From Ruminococcus sp. YRD2003 (GTDB taxonomy: Bacteria; Bacillota; Clostridia; Oscillospirales; Ruminococcaceae), in contig FNZT01000003.1 in the NCBI GenBank assembly GCA_900109435.1, positions 124,001 to 188,000 on the forward strand: a stretch of DNA of 64,000 nt. The letters are read 5' to 3'. The notes under the pieces were generated by a model. The model was given only the letters and a program-made list of their open reading frames with translations. It was not told where the DNA came from and did no database searches. Shown here one piece after another: positions 24,462 through 32,624 of this stretch; positions within the stretch are counted from its first letter, which is position 1, and every line of letters begins with the position of its first letter. A program made the translations under genes and the position numbers.

Positions 24462-25193
24462 TCATTTAAATAGCATGAAAAATGCAACATCAGACGCCTC
24501 AGTGGCTGCTCTGTTTGCAGCTCTTGCTGCTTCCGCTGTATATTTTGCAACCATATGGTTTATTTGCTCTAAGCGATGCTGATGCTTTTCAGTTTCGTAC
24601 AGATTTATTGCCTCAGTCAGCGTATGAGCACGTAGATTACGGATATACAAATAGATATATGCAAAGGATTCACTGTCGCGATAATCATACGGAAGCCACG
24701 AAAGAGCAATGTCGCTTTTCAATTGTTCAAGCACTTCTGTCTCTTCATTGCATTTTTTAAGATTTATCTTCTTGATTCTATTAAAAAACGATACAAAAAG
24801 AATGCCGAAGATAATTGACCCTATCCATACACATAAGAAAAATCGAATCCAATTAAAACTACAATCAAGTTTTGCTCTGCTTGCACCATAAATATAGCCT
24901 GTAAAGAATCCAATCAGGCTAAAAAAGAAAAAACACCTAAATCTGCAATATTTTCCTGCTTTGCCTGCCTTATGTGAGTACTTTTGTATTTTTATTTCCT
25001 GTTCTTTTATTGCGGACATTACTGAAAAGCTGCCTTTTATATTGACCATAAGCTGCTTTTTTTCATCTTCAATTGAACGAGAAGAATGTGCTTGCAAATA
25101 ATTAGCAGATTCATTACCGTTCAACGCAGTGCCGCAATTGTTGCAGAAGTTGGAGCCATCGGGTAGTTTATACCCGCATTTGTGACAATACAT
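24462..25193 (-). CDS. Zinc-ribbon membrane protein of unknown function
   Basis: The 243-residue protein starts MYCHKCGYKLPDGSNFCNNCG (zinc ribbon with CHKC and CNNC). A polar helical region follows, then two aromatic-rich membrane helices (about 82-105 and 115-140) and a helical C-terminus ending in an Ala-rich segment. AGGAGG precedes the start at 25193; the frame upstream to 25283 lacks support. This is the third zinc-ribbon membrane protein in 7 kb. Codon use is more AT-rich than in neighbours (many TTT and AAA), which could indicate lower expression or more recent acquisition. Confidence 0.75.
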   Translation of the reverse strand: MYCHKCGYKLPDGSNFCNNCGTALNGNESANYLQAHSSRSIEDEKKQLMVNIKGSFSVMSAIKEQEIKIQKYSHKAGKAGKYCRFRCFFFFSLIGFFTGYIYGASRAKLDCSFNWIRFFLCVWIGSIIFGILFVSFFNRIKKINLKKCNEETEVLEQLKSDIALSWLPYDYRDSESFAYIYLYIRNLRAHTLTEAINLYETEKHQHRLEQINHMVAKYTAEAARAANRAATEASDVAFFMLFK

Positions 25194-25285
25194 TGTATTT
25201 TGCCTCCTAATAATACAAATTACTGAGTTTATTGTACCATGAATACCTATAAATGTCAATATCGGAACTATCCCATAATGCATAT

Positions 25286-25320
25286 AAAAAAGGGCAATGA
25301 ATTAATCATTGCCCTTTTTT
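25286..25320 (-). terminator. Symmetric terminator after the GGGtGRT gene
   Basis: AGGGCAATGA (25291-25300) and TCATTGCCCT (25306-25315) form a perfect stem flanked by A-runs and T-runs, so it should work on both strands. It ends the minus-strand GGGtGRT transcript. Confidence 0.9.
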
Positions 25321-25332
25321 ATATGATATATC

Positions 25333-26331
25333 TTACTTCATAGCCTCTTCAACAGCAACTGCGCAAGCAACTGTTGCACCAACCATGGGGTTGTTGCCCA
25401 TACCGATGAGACCCATCATCTCTACGTGAGCAGGAACGGATGAAGAACCTGCGAACTGAGCGTCGGAGTGCATACGTCCAAGAGTATCAGTCATACCGTA
25501 GGAAGCAGGACCTGCTGCCATGTTGTCGGGGTGGAGGGTACGTCCTGTACCGCCGCCGGAAGCAACCGAGAAGTACTTCTTGCCTGCGTCAACGCGCTCC
25601 TTCTTGTAGGTGCCTGCAACGGGGTGCTGGAAACGCGTGGGGTTAGTGGAGTTACCTGTGATGGAAACATCAACGTTTTCCTTCCACATGATAGCAACGC
25701 CCTCGCGAACGTCATTTGCACCGTAGCAGTTTACCTTTGCGCGGAGACCGTCGGAATAAGCCTTACGGAATACTTCTTTAACTTCGCCTGTAGCGTAGTC
25801 CATCTCTGTCTCGATGTATGTGAAGCCGTTGATACGAGCGATGATCTGAGCAGCGTCCTTGCCGAGACCGTTGAGGATAACGCGGAGGGGCTTCTGACGA
25901 ACCTTGTTTGCCTTTTCAGCGATACCGATAGCACCCTCAGCAGCAGCGAATGACTCGTGTCCTGCGAGGAATGCGAAGCACTCTGTGTCCTCTTCGAGGA
26001 GCATCTTGCCGAGGTTGCCGTGACCGAGACCAACCTTACGCTGGTCAGCAACGGAACCGGGAATGCAGAATGCCTGAAGGCCCTCTCCGATAGCAGCAGC
26101 AGCGTCAGCAGCTCTTGTGCAGCCCTTCTTGATAGCGATAGCACAGCCTACAGTGTAAGCCCACTTAGCATTCTCGAAGCAGATAGGCTGGATGCCTTCA
26201 ACAAGCTTGTAGATGTCAAGACCCTTAGCCTTGCAAACTTCAGCACACTCTTCGATAGAGTTGATGCCATATTCCTTGATAACAGCGAGAATCTGCTTCT
26301 CACGTCTCTCATATGATTCAAATAAAGCCAT
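25333..26331 (-). CDS. GGGtGRT family protein
   Basis: The 332-residue soluble protein contains the motif GGGTGRT at 259-265, which names a conserved family of uncharacterised anaerobe proteins. Glycine-rich loops suggest nucleotide or phosphate binding, but no reaction is known. Codon use is strongly biased, as in gapA, indicating high expression. The start follows an AGGAGG-like site (AAGGAGG). It lies 14 bases downstream of the scaffold-like gene 26346-27038 and ends at a strong terminator, so the two form a dedicated two-gene operon. Confidence 0.88.
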   Translation of the reverse strand: MALFESYERREKQILAVIKEYGINSIEECAEVCKAKGLDIYKLVEGIQPICFENAKWAYTVGCAIAIKKGCTRAADAAAAIGEGLQAFCIPGSVADQRKVGLGHGNLGKMLLEEDTECFAFLAGHESFAAAEGAIGIAEKANKVRQKPLRVILNGLGKDAAQIIARINGFTYIETEMDYATGEVKEVFRKAYSDGLRAKVNCYGANDVREGVAIMWKENVDVSITGNSTNPTRFQHPVAGTYKKERVDAGKKYFSVASGGGTGRTLHPDNMAAGPASYGMTDTLGRMHSDAQFAGSSSVPAHVEMMGLIGMGNNPMVGATVACAVAVEEAMK

Positions 26332-26345
26332 TGTACAAGTCCTCC

Positions 26346-27038
26346 TTATTCTTTTCTGGGGTCAACGATCTTAACAGCGTCGTCAACTCTGCCGTACTGA
26401 CCCTGTGCCTTCTCGAAGGCAGTATTTGCGTCGTCGCCGCCCTTGATGAAGTCCATCATCTTGCCGAAGTTTACGAACTTGTAGCCGATTATCTCGTTGT
26501 CCTCGTTGAGAGCCACGCCTGTGATGTAGCCGTCTGTGAGCTCGAGGTAGCGGGGACCCTTAGCGAGTGTGCCGTATGTAGTACCGATCTGTGAACGGAG
26601 ACCCTTACCAAGATCCTCAAGACCTGCGCCGATAACGAGACCGCCCTCAGAGAATGCAGACTGTGAACGACCGTAAACTATCTGGAGGAAAAGCTCTCTC
26701 ATAGCTGTGTTGATAGCGTCACAAACGAGGTCGGTGTTAAGAGCTTCGAGGATAGTTCTGCCTGGGAGTATCTCAGCAGCCATAGCTGCGGAGTGTGTCA
26801 TACCCGAGCAGCCGATAGTCTCAACGAGAGCTTCCTGGATAATGCCCTCCTTAACATTGAGAGTGAGCTTGCAGGTACCCTGCTGGGGTGCGCACCAGCC
26901 TATACCGTGTGTGAAGCCTGAGATATCCTTTATCTCCTTAGCCTTGACCCACTTTGCTTCCTCAGGAATGGGAGCAGCGCCGTGAGCAACGCCCTGTGCG
27001 ATAGGGCACATTGTTTCAACTTCGTGAGAATAGATCAT
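26346..27038 (-). CDS. Iron-sulfur cluster scaffold-like protein (NifU/IscU-type fold)
   Basis: The 230-residue protein resembles NifU-like scaffolds in its GCSGMTHSAAMAAEIL segment (C77 within about 75-91), a position where IscU has a cluster-ligating cysteine, and in a second cysteine around C106. Other cysteines are C11, C49 and C56. The N-terminus does not look like canonical IscU, so cluster binding is plausible, not shown. AAAGGAG precedes the start. It is the first gene of a two-gene operon with the GGGtGRT gene and has the codon bias of highly expressed genes. Confidence 0.82.
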   Translation of the reverse strand: MIYSHEVETMCPIAQGVAHGAAPIPEEAKWVKAKEIKDISGFTHGIGWCAPQQGTCKLTLNVKEGIIQEALVETIGCSGMTHSAAMAAEILPGRTILEALNTDLVCDAINTAMRELFLQIVYGRSQSAFSEGGLVIGAGLEDLGKGLRSQIGTTYGTLAKGPRYLELTDGYITGVALNEDNEIIGYKFVNFGKMMDFIKGGDDANTAFEKAQGQYGRVDDAVKIVDPRKE

Positions 27039-27120
27039 TATAAATACTCCTTTCAGATATTATAAGAGAAGCCTGTCCTAACGCCAAACGCCGTCCAGCC
27101 GTTCTCTCACATACAAATTT

Positions 27121-27149
27121 ATTATACAACATTTAAGCCTTTGAATCAA
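27121..27149 (-). promoter_or_regulatory. Promoter of the scaffold-like/GGGtGRT operon
   Basis: TTGATT (27149-27144), 17 bp, TATAAT (27126-27121) on the minus strand, leaving an 82-base leader without an evident riboswitch. Confidence 0.83.
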
Positions 27150-27206
27150 GGTGTTTTGACAAAAGTACATCAATCTTTTGTTATATCACACTAACTTTGA
27201 TATAAA

Positions 27207-27234
27207 TAAAAAGTAACAGCCATAAGGCTGTTAC
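27207..27234 (-). terminator. Terminator overlapping the stop codon of the dCMP deaminase gene
   Basis: GTAACAGCC (27213-27221) and GGCTGTTAC (27226-27234) form a 9-bp stem whose first arm contains the TAA stop. A T-run follows on the minus strand. Confidence 0.9.
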
Positions 27235-27713
27235 ATATCAAGTTCGATTTTCTTTCCTGTTGGTTCGTACTGTTCAGCCTTTACTCCGCACTTGTCAAAA
27301 AGCATCGCGGAGGCAGTTACGCTGTCTGTACCGTCATATTTATTGCTGTAGTATACCACTCTTTTTATCCCTGACTGTATAATGGCTTTTGCGCACTCAT
27401 TGCACGGGAAAAGCGTAACATAAAGCGTACAGCCGTTCAGAGAGCTTGCACTGCTGTTAAGGATGGCGTTTAACTCCGCATGGCATACAAACGGATACTT
27501 CGTATCAAGGACAGAGTCACCTTCGCGTTCCCATGGCATATCATCATCGTCGCAACCTGTTGGCATACCGTTATATCCGACGGAAACGATCTTGTGTTCG
27601 TCGTTGACGATACACGCGCCGACCTGAGTATTGTTGTCCTTGCTTCGCTCCGCGGAGAGTGTAGCGATGCCCATGAAGTATTCGTCCCAAGTTATATAGT
27701 CCTTGCGCTTCAT
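27231..27713 (-). CDS. Deoxycytidylate (dCMP) deaminase family protein
   Basis: The 160-residue zinc enzyme has the cytidine-deaminase signature H78-A-E80 and P103-C104-x-x-C107. The N-terminal WDEYFMGIATLSAERS and the NNTQVGA strand are typical of dCMP deaminases (ComEB/Dcd family). It converts dCMP to dUMP for thymidylate synthesis. GGGAGG precedes the ATG. The stop codon lies inside the terminator stem. It is probably transcribed alone from a promoter embedded in the tRNA-Gln terminator. Confidence 0.92.
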   Translation of the reverse strand: MKRKDYITWDEYFMGIATLSAERSKDNNTQVGACIVNDEHKIVSVGYNGMPTGCDDDDMPWEREGDSVLDTKYPFVCHAELNAILNSSASSLNGCTLYVTLFPCNECAKAIIQSGIKRVVYYSNKYDGTDSVTASAMLFDKCGVKAEQYEPTGKKIELDM

Positions 27714-27738
27714 TTAGGTAACCTCCCGATCAAATGAG

Positions 27739-27766
27739 GATATAGAATTAAGGATAAAAAAGTCAA
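27739..27766 (-). promoter_or_regulatory. Promoter of the dCMP deaminase gene, overlapping the tRNA terminator
   Basis: On the minus strand TTGACT (27766-27761), a 16-bp spacer containing the T-run, and TATATC (27744-27739). Its -35 is part of the 3' arm of the terminator at 27756-27779. Confidence 0.6.
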
Positions 27767-27779
27767 AACGTATTGTGAC
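27756..27779 (-). terminator. Terminator of tRNA-Gln
   Basis: GTCACAA and TTTTGAC (27779-27773 and 27768-27762) pair in six of seven positions around a TACG loop and are followed by T6 on the minus strand. Confidence 0.75.
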
Positions 27780-27856
27780 TCAGGCTCGCGAGAGCAAACG
27801 ATCAATAATAAGCGAGCTTTCGAGCAGCTTTGCGAGCTGTGATGCCCGATTGACGC

Positions 27857-27931
27857 TGGTTGGGGCAGCGGGATTTGAACCCACGCGTGACAGAGTCAAA
27901 GTCTGTTGCCTTACCGCTTGGCTATACCCCA
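27857..27931 (-). tRNA. tRNA-Gln (anticodon TTG) with encoded CCA
   Basis: The 75-base cloverleaf folds with acceptor arms TGGGGTA / TGCCCCA (one G-U), D arm GCC/GGC, anticodon stem ACAGA/TCTGT with loop CTTTGAC giving anticodon TTG, and T arm GTGGG/CCCGC with TTCAAAT. Discriminator A and the CCA end are encoded. It stands alone with its own promoter and terminator. The 77 bases between it and its terminator contain small GCTCGCGAGAGC-type hairpins and are presumably trimmed from the precursor. Confidence 0.97.
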
Positions 27932-27944
27932 GTAAACAAATAAT

Positions 27945-27973
27945 ATTATAACATAAGTTCGGACAAAATGCAA
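27945..27973 (-). promoter_or_regulatory. Promoter of tRNA-Gln
   Basis: TTGCAT (27973-27968), 17 bp, TATAAT (27950-27945) on the minus strand, 14 bases before the mature tRNA 5' end. It is squeezed between nudC and the tRNA. Confidence 0.82.
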
Positions 27974-27995
27974 TATCTGCGACGAAAAAAACTGT

Positions 27996-28823
27996 TCAAT
28001 CTTTTCCGTCGCGGAAAATCTTCATCATTTCGCTGGTAAGGCTCATATCGTCGGGCTGCCCGACGATATCCTCTCGTTTGGTCCAAATTGCGGAACTCAG
28101 TTCTGTCTCATCGAGGGTTATCGTATCATCACCGTCCACGTCGCAGTAGAAACCCGCGAGCATAGTTCCCGAAAGTCCCCACGGCTGCGATTTGTAGTAG
28201 CGGAGATTCTTCACGTGTAATCCCACTTCTTCCATTACCTCGCGCTCTGCGGTCTGTTCAAGTGTTTCGCCGATCTCGGAGAAACCTGCAACAAGGGCGT
28301 CAAAGCCGACTCCCCTGCCCTTTGCATAGCGGGTCACAAGGAGCTTGTCGCCGTTAGTTACGCCGACTATAACGGCAGGAGCTATTCTCGGATATTCTAT
28401 TGCGCTGCATTTCGTGCAGCGCAGGGCGCGTTCATTGCTGTCGGGGGCTGTGGGAGCTCCGCACGAGCCGCAGAATCTGCCTGAGGAGTACCACTTGTAA
28501 AGGTGGAATGCAGTAAACAAGGCGTAGAGCTCTTTTTTTAAAGCATCAGGATGTCTGCGGAGCGCCCGGACGCTGACATAGCGGTATTTATCCGGTGCTT
28601 GTGCATCGTCATCAAGTGTGAGGAAAAAGCGTCTGCTGCCTATCGAAAAAAGATAGATAGGCTGGTCAGAGCATTCGACTTTACCGATAGTCGGAAAAGG
28701 ACAGTTCATATCATCGCTCGCAAGGACATCCATGCCGCGGAAGCAAAACAGAGTATCGTTCACAGACGGGACTGCATCGGGGACATAGGAATTATCAAGT
28801 TTTTCAGTGATATCCTGTATCAT
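27996..28823 (-). CDS. nudC: NAD+ diphosphatase (NudC-type Nudix hydrolase)
   Basis: The 275-residue protein has a four-cysteine zinc ribbon (CGSC...CTKC), then a Nudix box GFSEIGETLEQTAEREVMEE (GX5EX7REXXEE) and downstream SQPW, the signature that marks the NADH-pyrophosphatase branch. NudC cleaves NAD(H) to NMN and AMP and in several bacteria removes NAD caps from RNA. Its start overlaps the MATE gene stop (ATGA), so the two form an operon; no functional link is evident. Confidence 0.92.
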   Translation of the reverse strand: MIQDITEKLDNSYVPDAVPSVNDTLFCFRGMDVLASDDMNCPFPTIGKVECSDQPIYLFSIGSRRFFLTLDDDAQAPDKYRYVSVRALRRHPDALKKELYALFTAFHLYKWYSSGRFCGSCGAPTAPDSNERALRCTKCSAIEYPRIAPAVIVGVTNGDKLLVTRYAKGRGVGFDALVAGFSEIGETLEQTAEREVMEEVGLHVKNLRYYKSQPWGLSGTMLAGFYCDVDGDDTITLDETELSSAIWTKREDIVGQPDDMSLTSEMMKIFRDGKD

Positions 28824-30205
28824 GCGGGAACTCCTTCCTTTGCTTCGAGCTTATTCATTGCCCTGAAGTCGAACAGAGCCATTGTTATCGCGACTATTGC
28901 TGATAATACATCGGCGATGGGGCCTGTATACACGATCCCTTCGATCCCGAAAATCATTGGCATTATAACAAGAAACGGCATAAAGAAAATCATTTGCCTC
29001 GTCATAGAGAGGAATACGCCTTTTATCGGTTTGCCTATTGATGTGAAGAAAGTTGAGGTGATCGGCTGCAGGCAGTTAGCCCACGTAAAGAACAGGAATA
29101 TGCGGAAGAATTTGACTCCGAACTCGAAATATGTCTCGCTGCCTTCACCAAAGACTGAGAGTATCCGGCGCGGGAAGAGCTGGAACATCACAAACGCAAT
29201 GAGGGAGATAGCTCCGCCTGTGACTATGGCAAGAATGTACGCCTTTTTCACGCGGCTGTATTTGCGCGCGCCGTAGTTGAAGCTTTCTATCGGCTGTGTT
29301 CCCTGTGCAAGTCCGATAACTATCGAAAATACAATCATATTGACCTTCATAACGATACCTGCGACTGCAAGAGGTTCTTTTTCGCCGTATATTGAAAGTG
29401 CACCGTAATGTTTGAGTGAATTGTTGAGGACTATCTGCACGATTGCGATAGCAAGCTGATTGAAGCACGAAGCCATGCCTATAGTAGCGATGCGTTTTAC
29501 TGTCGGGAAATGCGGCTTGAAATGATCAGTCGTAAGCTTTACAGTCTTGAAGTGACGCAGATACACAAGCACGATCACAGCAGATACTACTTGTCCGATA
29601 ACAGTAGCTGCGGCTGCACCGTTCATCCCCCATTTGAAGCCAAGCACAAACAACGCATCAAGGACAGTGTTTATCACTGCACCTGTCAGGTTACAAATCA
29701 TCGTGATCGTTGGGCTGCCGTCTGCGCGGACTATGTGTCCGCCGCCTGTTGTGAGAATGAGGAACGGGAAGCCCAATGCTGTAACTCTGACATATTCCTG
29801 AGCGTATGGAAGTACATCGTCTGGCGAACCGAAGAATTTGAGCAGAGGTGTGAGAAATACAAGGGTTATTGCCGAAAGGACAATACCGCTGAGGATGAGC
29901 ATTGTTATTGCATTCCCTGCGAAAAATCCCGCACGTTTTTTGTCACCGCGCCCGAGGGTAAGGTTGAAGCACGAAGCTCCGCCGATGCCGAGCAGCAATG
30001 CTAACGCCATGCACGCCGTTGAGAACGGGAACGCTATGTTCGTTGCGGCGTTTCCGTTTGTGCCGACGCCTTGTCCGATGAAAAGCTGGTCTACGATGTT
30101 GTAGAGAGCACTCACGAGCATACCGATAATGCTGGGGATAGCGAATTTGAGCATTAACCTCGTAACAGAAGCGTATCCCAGCGGATTCTGGTTTTCTTTT
30201 TCCAT
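28820..30205 (-). CDS. MATE family multidrug/cation antiporter
   Basis: The 461-residue protein has twelve predicted membrane helices in two similar halves and family motifs such as SALYNIVDQLFIGQGVG near the N-terminus and GGHIVRADGSP in the middle. It would export cationic compounds using an ion gradient. The second of two ATG codons (30205) is chosen because AGAAGG lies six bases ahead of it but abuts the first (30211). It has its own promoter and is coupled to nudC. Confidence 0.93.
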   Translation of the reverse strand: MEKENQNPLGYASVTRLMLKFAIPSIIGMLVSALYNIVDQLFIGQGVGTNGNAATNIAFPFSTACMALALLLGIGGASCFNLTLGRGDKKRAGFFAGNAITMLILSGIVLSAITLVFLTPLLKFFGSPDDVLPYAQEYVRVTALGFPFLILTTGGGHIVRADGSPTITMICNLTGAVINTVLDALFVLGFKWGMNGAAAATVIGQVVSAVIVLVYLRHFKTVKLTTDHFKPHFPTVKRIATIGMASCFNQLAIAIVQIVLNNSLKHYGALSIYGEKEPLAVAGIVMKVNMIVFSIVIGLAQGTQPIESFNYGARKYSRVKKAYILAIVTGGAISLIAFVMFQLFPRRILSVFGEGSETYFEFGVKFFRIFLFFTWANCLQPITSTFFTSIGKPIKGVFLSMTRQMIFFMPFLVIMPMIFGIEGIVYTGPIADVLSAIVAITMALFDFRAMNKLEAKEGVPA

Positions 30206-30254
30206 TATCATCCTTCTTTTCTTGAAAGCAGTTTTAACTTACACCAATTAATCT

Positions 30255-30283
30255 ATTATACACCATTTTAGAGTAAAAATCAA
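30255..30283 (-). promoter_or_regulatory. Promoter of the MATE-nudC operon
   Basis: TTGATT (30283-30278), 17 bp, TATAAT (30260-30255) on the minus strand. Confidence 0.83.
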
Positions 30284-30308
30284 GCAAAAGTTTCTGAATG
30301 AAGACCAT

Positions 30309-30345
30309 AAAAATCGGCAGCAATACTTTTAGAATTGCTGCCGAT
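30309..30345 (-). terminator. Terminator of the trxB-trxA-ohrR-gpx operon
   Basis: ATCGGCAGCAAT (30313-30324) and ATTGCTGCCGAT (30334-30345) form a perfect 12-bp stem followed by a T-run on the minus strand. Confidence 0.93.
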
Positions 30346-30397
30346 GATTTTATTTAGAGGCAATGAGCGCCTGAGAGCGTTATTGAGGTCATATTGA

Positions 30398-30940
30398 TTA
30401 TAATGCTGCTTCAACAGCCTTTCTGACGTCATCCATCTCTGTTGTCGGCTCAAAACGGGCAATTACACTGCCGTCCCTGGCGATGAGGAACTTAGTGAAA
30501 TTCCACTTGATATAAGCTTGATCGCCGAATTTCTTGTTGTTCATCTCAGCGAACTTGTTCAGCGCGACATTTTTGATGCCCTTGCCGAATCCTTCAAATG
30601 GTTTCTCGGCGGCGAGATAAGCAAACAGCGGAGCGGCATTCTCTCCGTTAACGTCTATCTTTGCGAATTGAGGAAACTCGGTTCCGAATTTAAGTTTACA
30701 GAACTGATGGATCTCATCCTCACTCCCCGGAGCCTGATTTGCGAACTGGTTGCAGGGAAAGTCGAGTATCTCGAAGCCTTTATCGCGGAGGTCGCGGTAC
30801 ATAGCCTCAAGAGGCTCGTAATGCGGAGTGAAGCCGCAGCCTGTTGCAGTGTTGACTATAAGCAGCACTTTTCCCTGATACTCACTAAGTTTTACGTCAT
30901 TTCCCATTCTGTCCTTCACGGTAAAATCGTAAATATTCAC
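30398..30940 (-). CDS. Glutathione peroxidase-like thiol peroxidase
   Basis: The 180-residue protein has the Gpx motifs: NTATGCGFT with peroxidatic cysteine C35, FPCNQF with C63, and IKWNFTKFL with the conserved Trp-Asn. It is a cysteine form, not selenocysteine. Bacterial enzymes of this kind are normally reduced by thioredoxin, and trxA/trxB are in the same operon. It removes H2O2 or lipid hydroperoxides. It is the last gene of the operon, two bases after ohrR. Confidence 0.93.
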   Translation of the reverse strand: MNIYDFTVKDRMGNDVKLSEYQGKVLLIVNTATGCGFTPHYEPLEAMYRDLRDKGFEILDFPCNQFANQAPGSEDEIHQFCKLKFGTEFPQFAKIDVNGENAAPLFAYLAAEKPFEGFGKGIKNVALNKFAEMNNKKFGDQAYIKWNFTKFLIARDGSVIARFEPTTEMDDVRKAVEAAL

Positions 30941-30942
30941 AG

Positions 30943-31398
30943 TTATTCCCCTTTCGTATCGGTAGTCTCATTGTCTAACAGTTCATACAACAGATCGTAA
31001 AGCTGTTTTGCCTTTTCGGGACTGAGCTTCATACAGCCTCCGACCTTCTGTGGTATGTCTTTTGCCTGCTGTTGGAGAGCCTGTCCCTTTTCGGTCAGAT
31101 TGATGATGAATGTGCGCTCGTCATCACTGCTTTGCCGCTTCTCGATATAGCCCTGCTCGCGCATTTTTTTGAGTATAGGCGAGACTGTACCGCTGTCGAG
31201 CATAAGCCTTCTGCATATCTCACCGACAGTCAAACCGTCATTTTCCCATAGTACAAGAAATACGATGTAGCGTGTGTAGGTAAGTCCGAGAGGAGCCAGA
31301 TATGGCGTATACATTGAGGTCACGCTTCTTGCCGCGGCATACAGCGGGAAGCAGAGCTGATTGCTCAGCTTCAGGCATTCGTAGTCTTTTCCGCTCAT
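30943..31398 (-). CDS. OhrR-like MarR-family peroxide sensor/repressor
   Basis: The 151-residue winged-helix protein begins with an NQLCFPLYAAAR segment containing C16, which aligns with the reactive cysteine C15 of Bacillus OhrR. The MarR core follows (LTVGEICRRLMLDSGTVSPILKKM). Oxidation of the cysteine by organic hydroperoxide releases DNA in this family. No second C-terminal redox cysteine in the 2-Cys OhrR arrangement is evident, so it is likely a 1-Cys type. Its probable operator is the palindrome at 32594-32611 ahead of the operon, giving peroxide-inducible autoregulation. It overlaps trxA by four bases. Confidence 0.88.
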   Translation of the reverse strand: MSGKDYECLKLSNQLCFPLYAAARSVTSMYTPYLAPLGLTYTRYIVFLVLWENDGLTVGEICRRLMLDSGTVSPILKKMREQGYIEKRQSSDDERTFIINLTEKGQALQQQAKDIPQKVGGCMKLSPEKAKQLYDLLYELLDNETTDTKGE

Positions 31399-31703
31399 TT
31401 TACTGACTCTATGAGCGCTTTCATAGCGTCTTTTGGACGGAAACCTACTGCCATATTCACGAGCTGTCCGTTCTTGAATAATCCAACAGCGGGGATACTC
31501 TGTATGCCATATTTCACTGCAAGCTCCATATTCTCGTCAACGTCGCAGGCGTAGAAAGGAATATCGCTGTACTCCTGCGAAAGTTCCTCTAAAATAGGGG
31601 CAAGCATCCTGCAAGGTCCGCACCATGCTGCATTGAAGTCAACGACAGCTGTCTGAGCTTTTGCAACTGCATCAAAATCGTTGTTTTTGATCTCGTTTAT
31701 CAT
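31395..31703 (-). CDS. trxA: Thioredoxin
   Basis: The 102-residue protein has the active site W27-C28-G-P-C31 and the cis-proline region SIPAVGLFKNGQ. It carries electrons from the thioredoxin reductase encoded three bases upstream to the peroxidase and other targets. It overlaps ohrR by ATGA. Confidence 0.96.
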   Translation of the reverse strand: MINEIKNNDFDAVAKAQTAVVDFNAAWCGPCRMLAPILEELSQEYSDIPFYACDVDENMELAVKYGIQSIPAVGLFKNGQLVNMAVGFRPKDAMKALIESVK

Positions 31704-31706
31704 AAT

Positions 31707-32573
31707 TCATACCTCTTTCTTTATTGAATTCAGGTAGGTTATCGCTGAAAGTGCGGCGATATTCCCCTGCCCTGCGGCTTTGATATACTGATAAGGCTTT
31801 CCTGCTATATCCCCGCAGGCAAAAAGCCCGTTTATATTTGTTTTCATATTTATGTCGACCTTGATATGGGCACCGTCAGTCTCGACACCGGGTATCAGCT
31901 TATCCGGCATTATAGCATCTCTGAGCACGAATACGCAGGATGTTTTGTGTTCACCTGCTTCGGTCTTTAGTGCGGTAACAGTGTTGTCTCCGACGATAGC
32001 GAGCGGCTTCTCACGTATGATTTTTATATTGCTTCGTTCTTCGGGCAGTTCATCGTTCATAGGGAAATAAATAACAGTGTCGACTATCTCCGAAAGGTAT
32101 AACGCCTCTTCTGCCGATTCTGCGCTGTATCCGAGAACTGCAACAGTTTTACCTTTATAGAGACGCCCGTCACAGGTCGCGCAGTAGCTTACTCCCCGAC
32201 CGAGAAACTTTTCCTCTCCTTCAAGGGCTTTTGCCTGTACTACACCTGTAGCGACTATGACTGAAGTCGCTTCAAGCATTTCTTCACCGATTTGCAGAGC
32301 AAAGTAGTCTCCCATAGAGTAGACAGCGCCGACTTGTCGTTCGGTTATATTTACTCCGACATTGTCGAGATGACCTCTCAAACGTTCTGCGAGTTCGCTG
32401 CCGCTGACAGCGGGAAGCCCGACGTAATTGTCTATCCTGTGAGCTTTGCTGATTTTGGCGCTTAGATCTCTGCTCCCGAGCAGCAGCACATTCTTATTGC
32501 GGATTTTAGCGGTTATAGCAGCAGAGATCCCCGCCGGACCTGTACCGATAACGGCTATGTCATATCTGTTCAA
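31707..32573 (-). CDS. trxB: Thioredoxin-disulfide reductase (TrxB-like flavoprotein)
   Basis: The 288-residue enzyme has the FAD-binding GTGPAG (10-15), the redox pair C131-A-T-C134 and the FACGD motif near the C-terminus. The NADPH-binding segment (VLGYSAESAEEAL, about 146-158) departs from canonical GGGxxA. The electron donor may therefore be ferredoxin or a flavin rather than NADPH, as in some clostridial flavin thioredoxin reductases. That is inference. The start is TTG after AAGGAGGTGA, as the ATG-rich context is absent. First gene of the redox operon. Confidence 0.87.
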   Translation of the reverse strand: MNRYDIAVIGTGPAGISAAITAKIRNKNVLLLGSRDLSAKISKAHRIDNYVGLPAVSGSELAERLRGHLDNVGVNITERQVGAVYSMGDYFALQIGEEMLEATSVIVATGVVQAKALEGEEKFLGRGVSYCATCDGRLYKGKTVAVLGYSAESAEEALYLSEIVDTVIYFPMNDELPEERSNIKIIREKPLAIVGDNTVTALKTEAGEHKTSCVFVLRDAIMPDKLIPGVETDGAHIKVDINMKTNINGLFACGDIAGKPYQYIKAAGQGNIAALSAITYLNSIKKEV

Positions 32574-32593
32574 AGAATCACCTCCTTATCAAG

Positions 32594-32611
32594 TAAGTTG
32601 TATACAACTTA
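32594..32611 (-). promoter_or_regulatory. Perfect 18-bp palindromic operator of the redox operon
   Basis: TAAGTTGTA / TACAACTTA is a perfect palindrome in the leader between promoter and trxB. It resembles MarR/OhrR sites (TACAAnnnnTTGTA type cores) and lies just ahead of the ribosome binding site. The encoded OhrR-like protein is the obvious candidate ligand. Confidence 0.78.
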
Positions 32612-32624
32612 ATTTTACAATACC

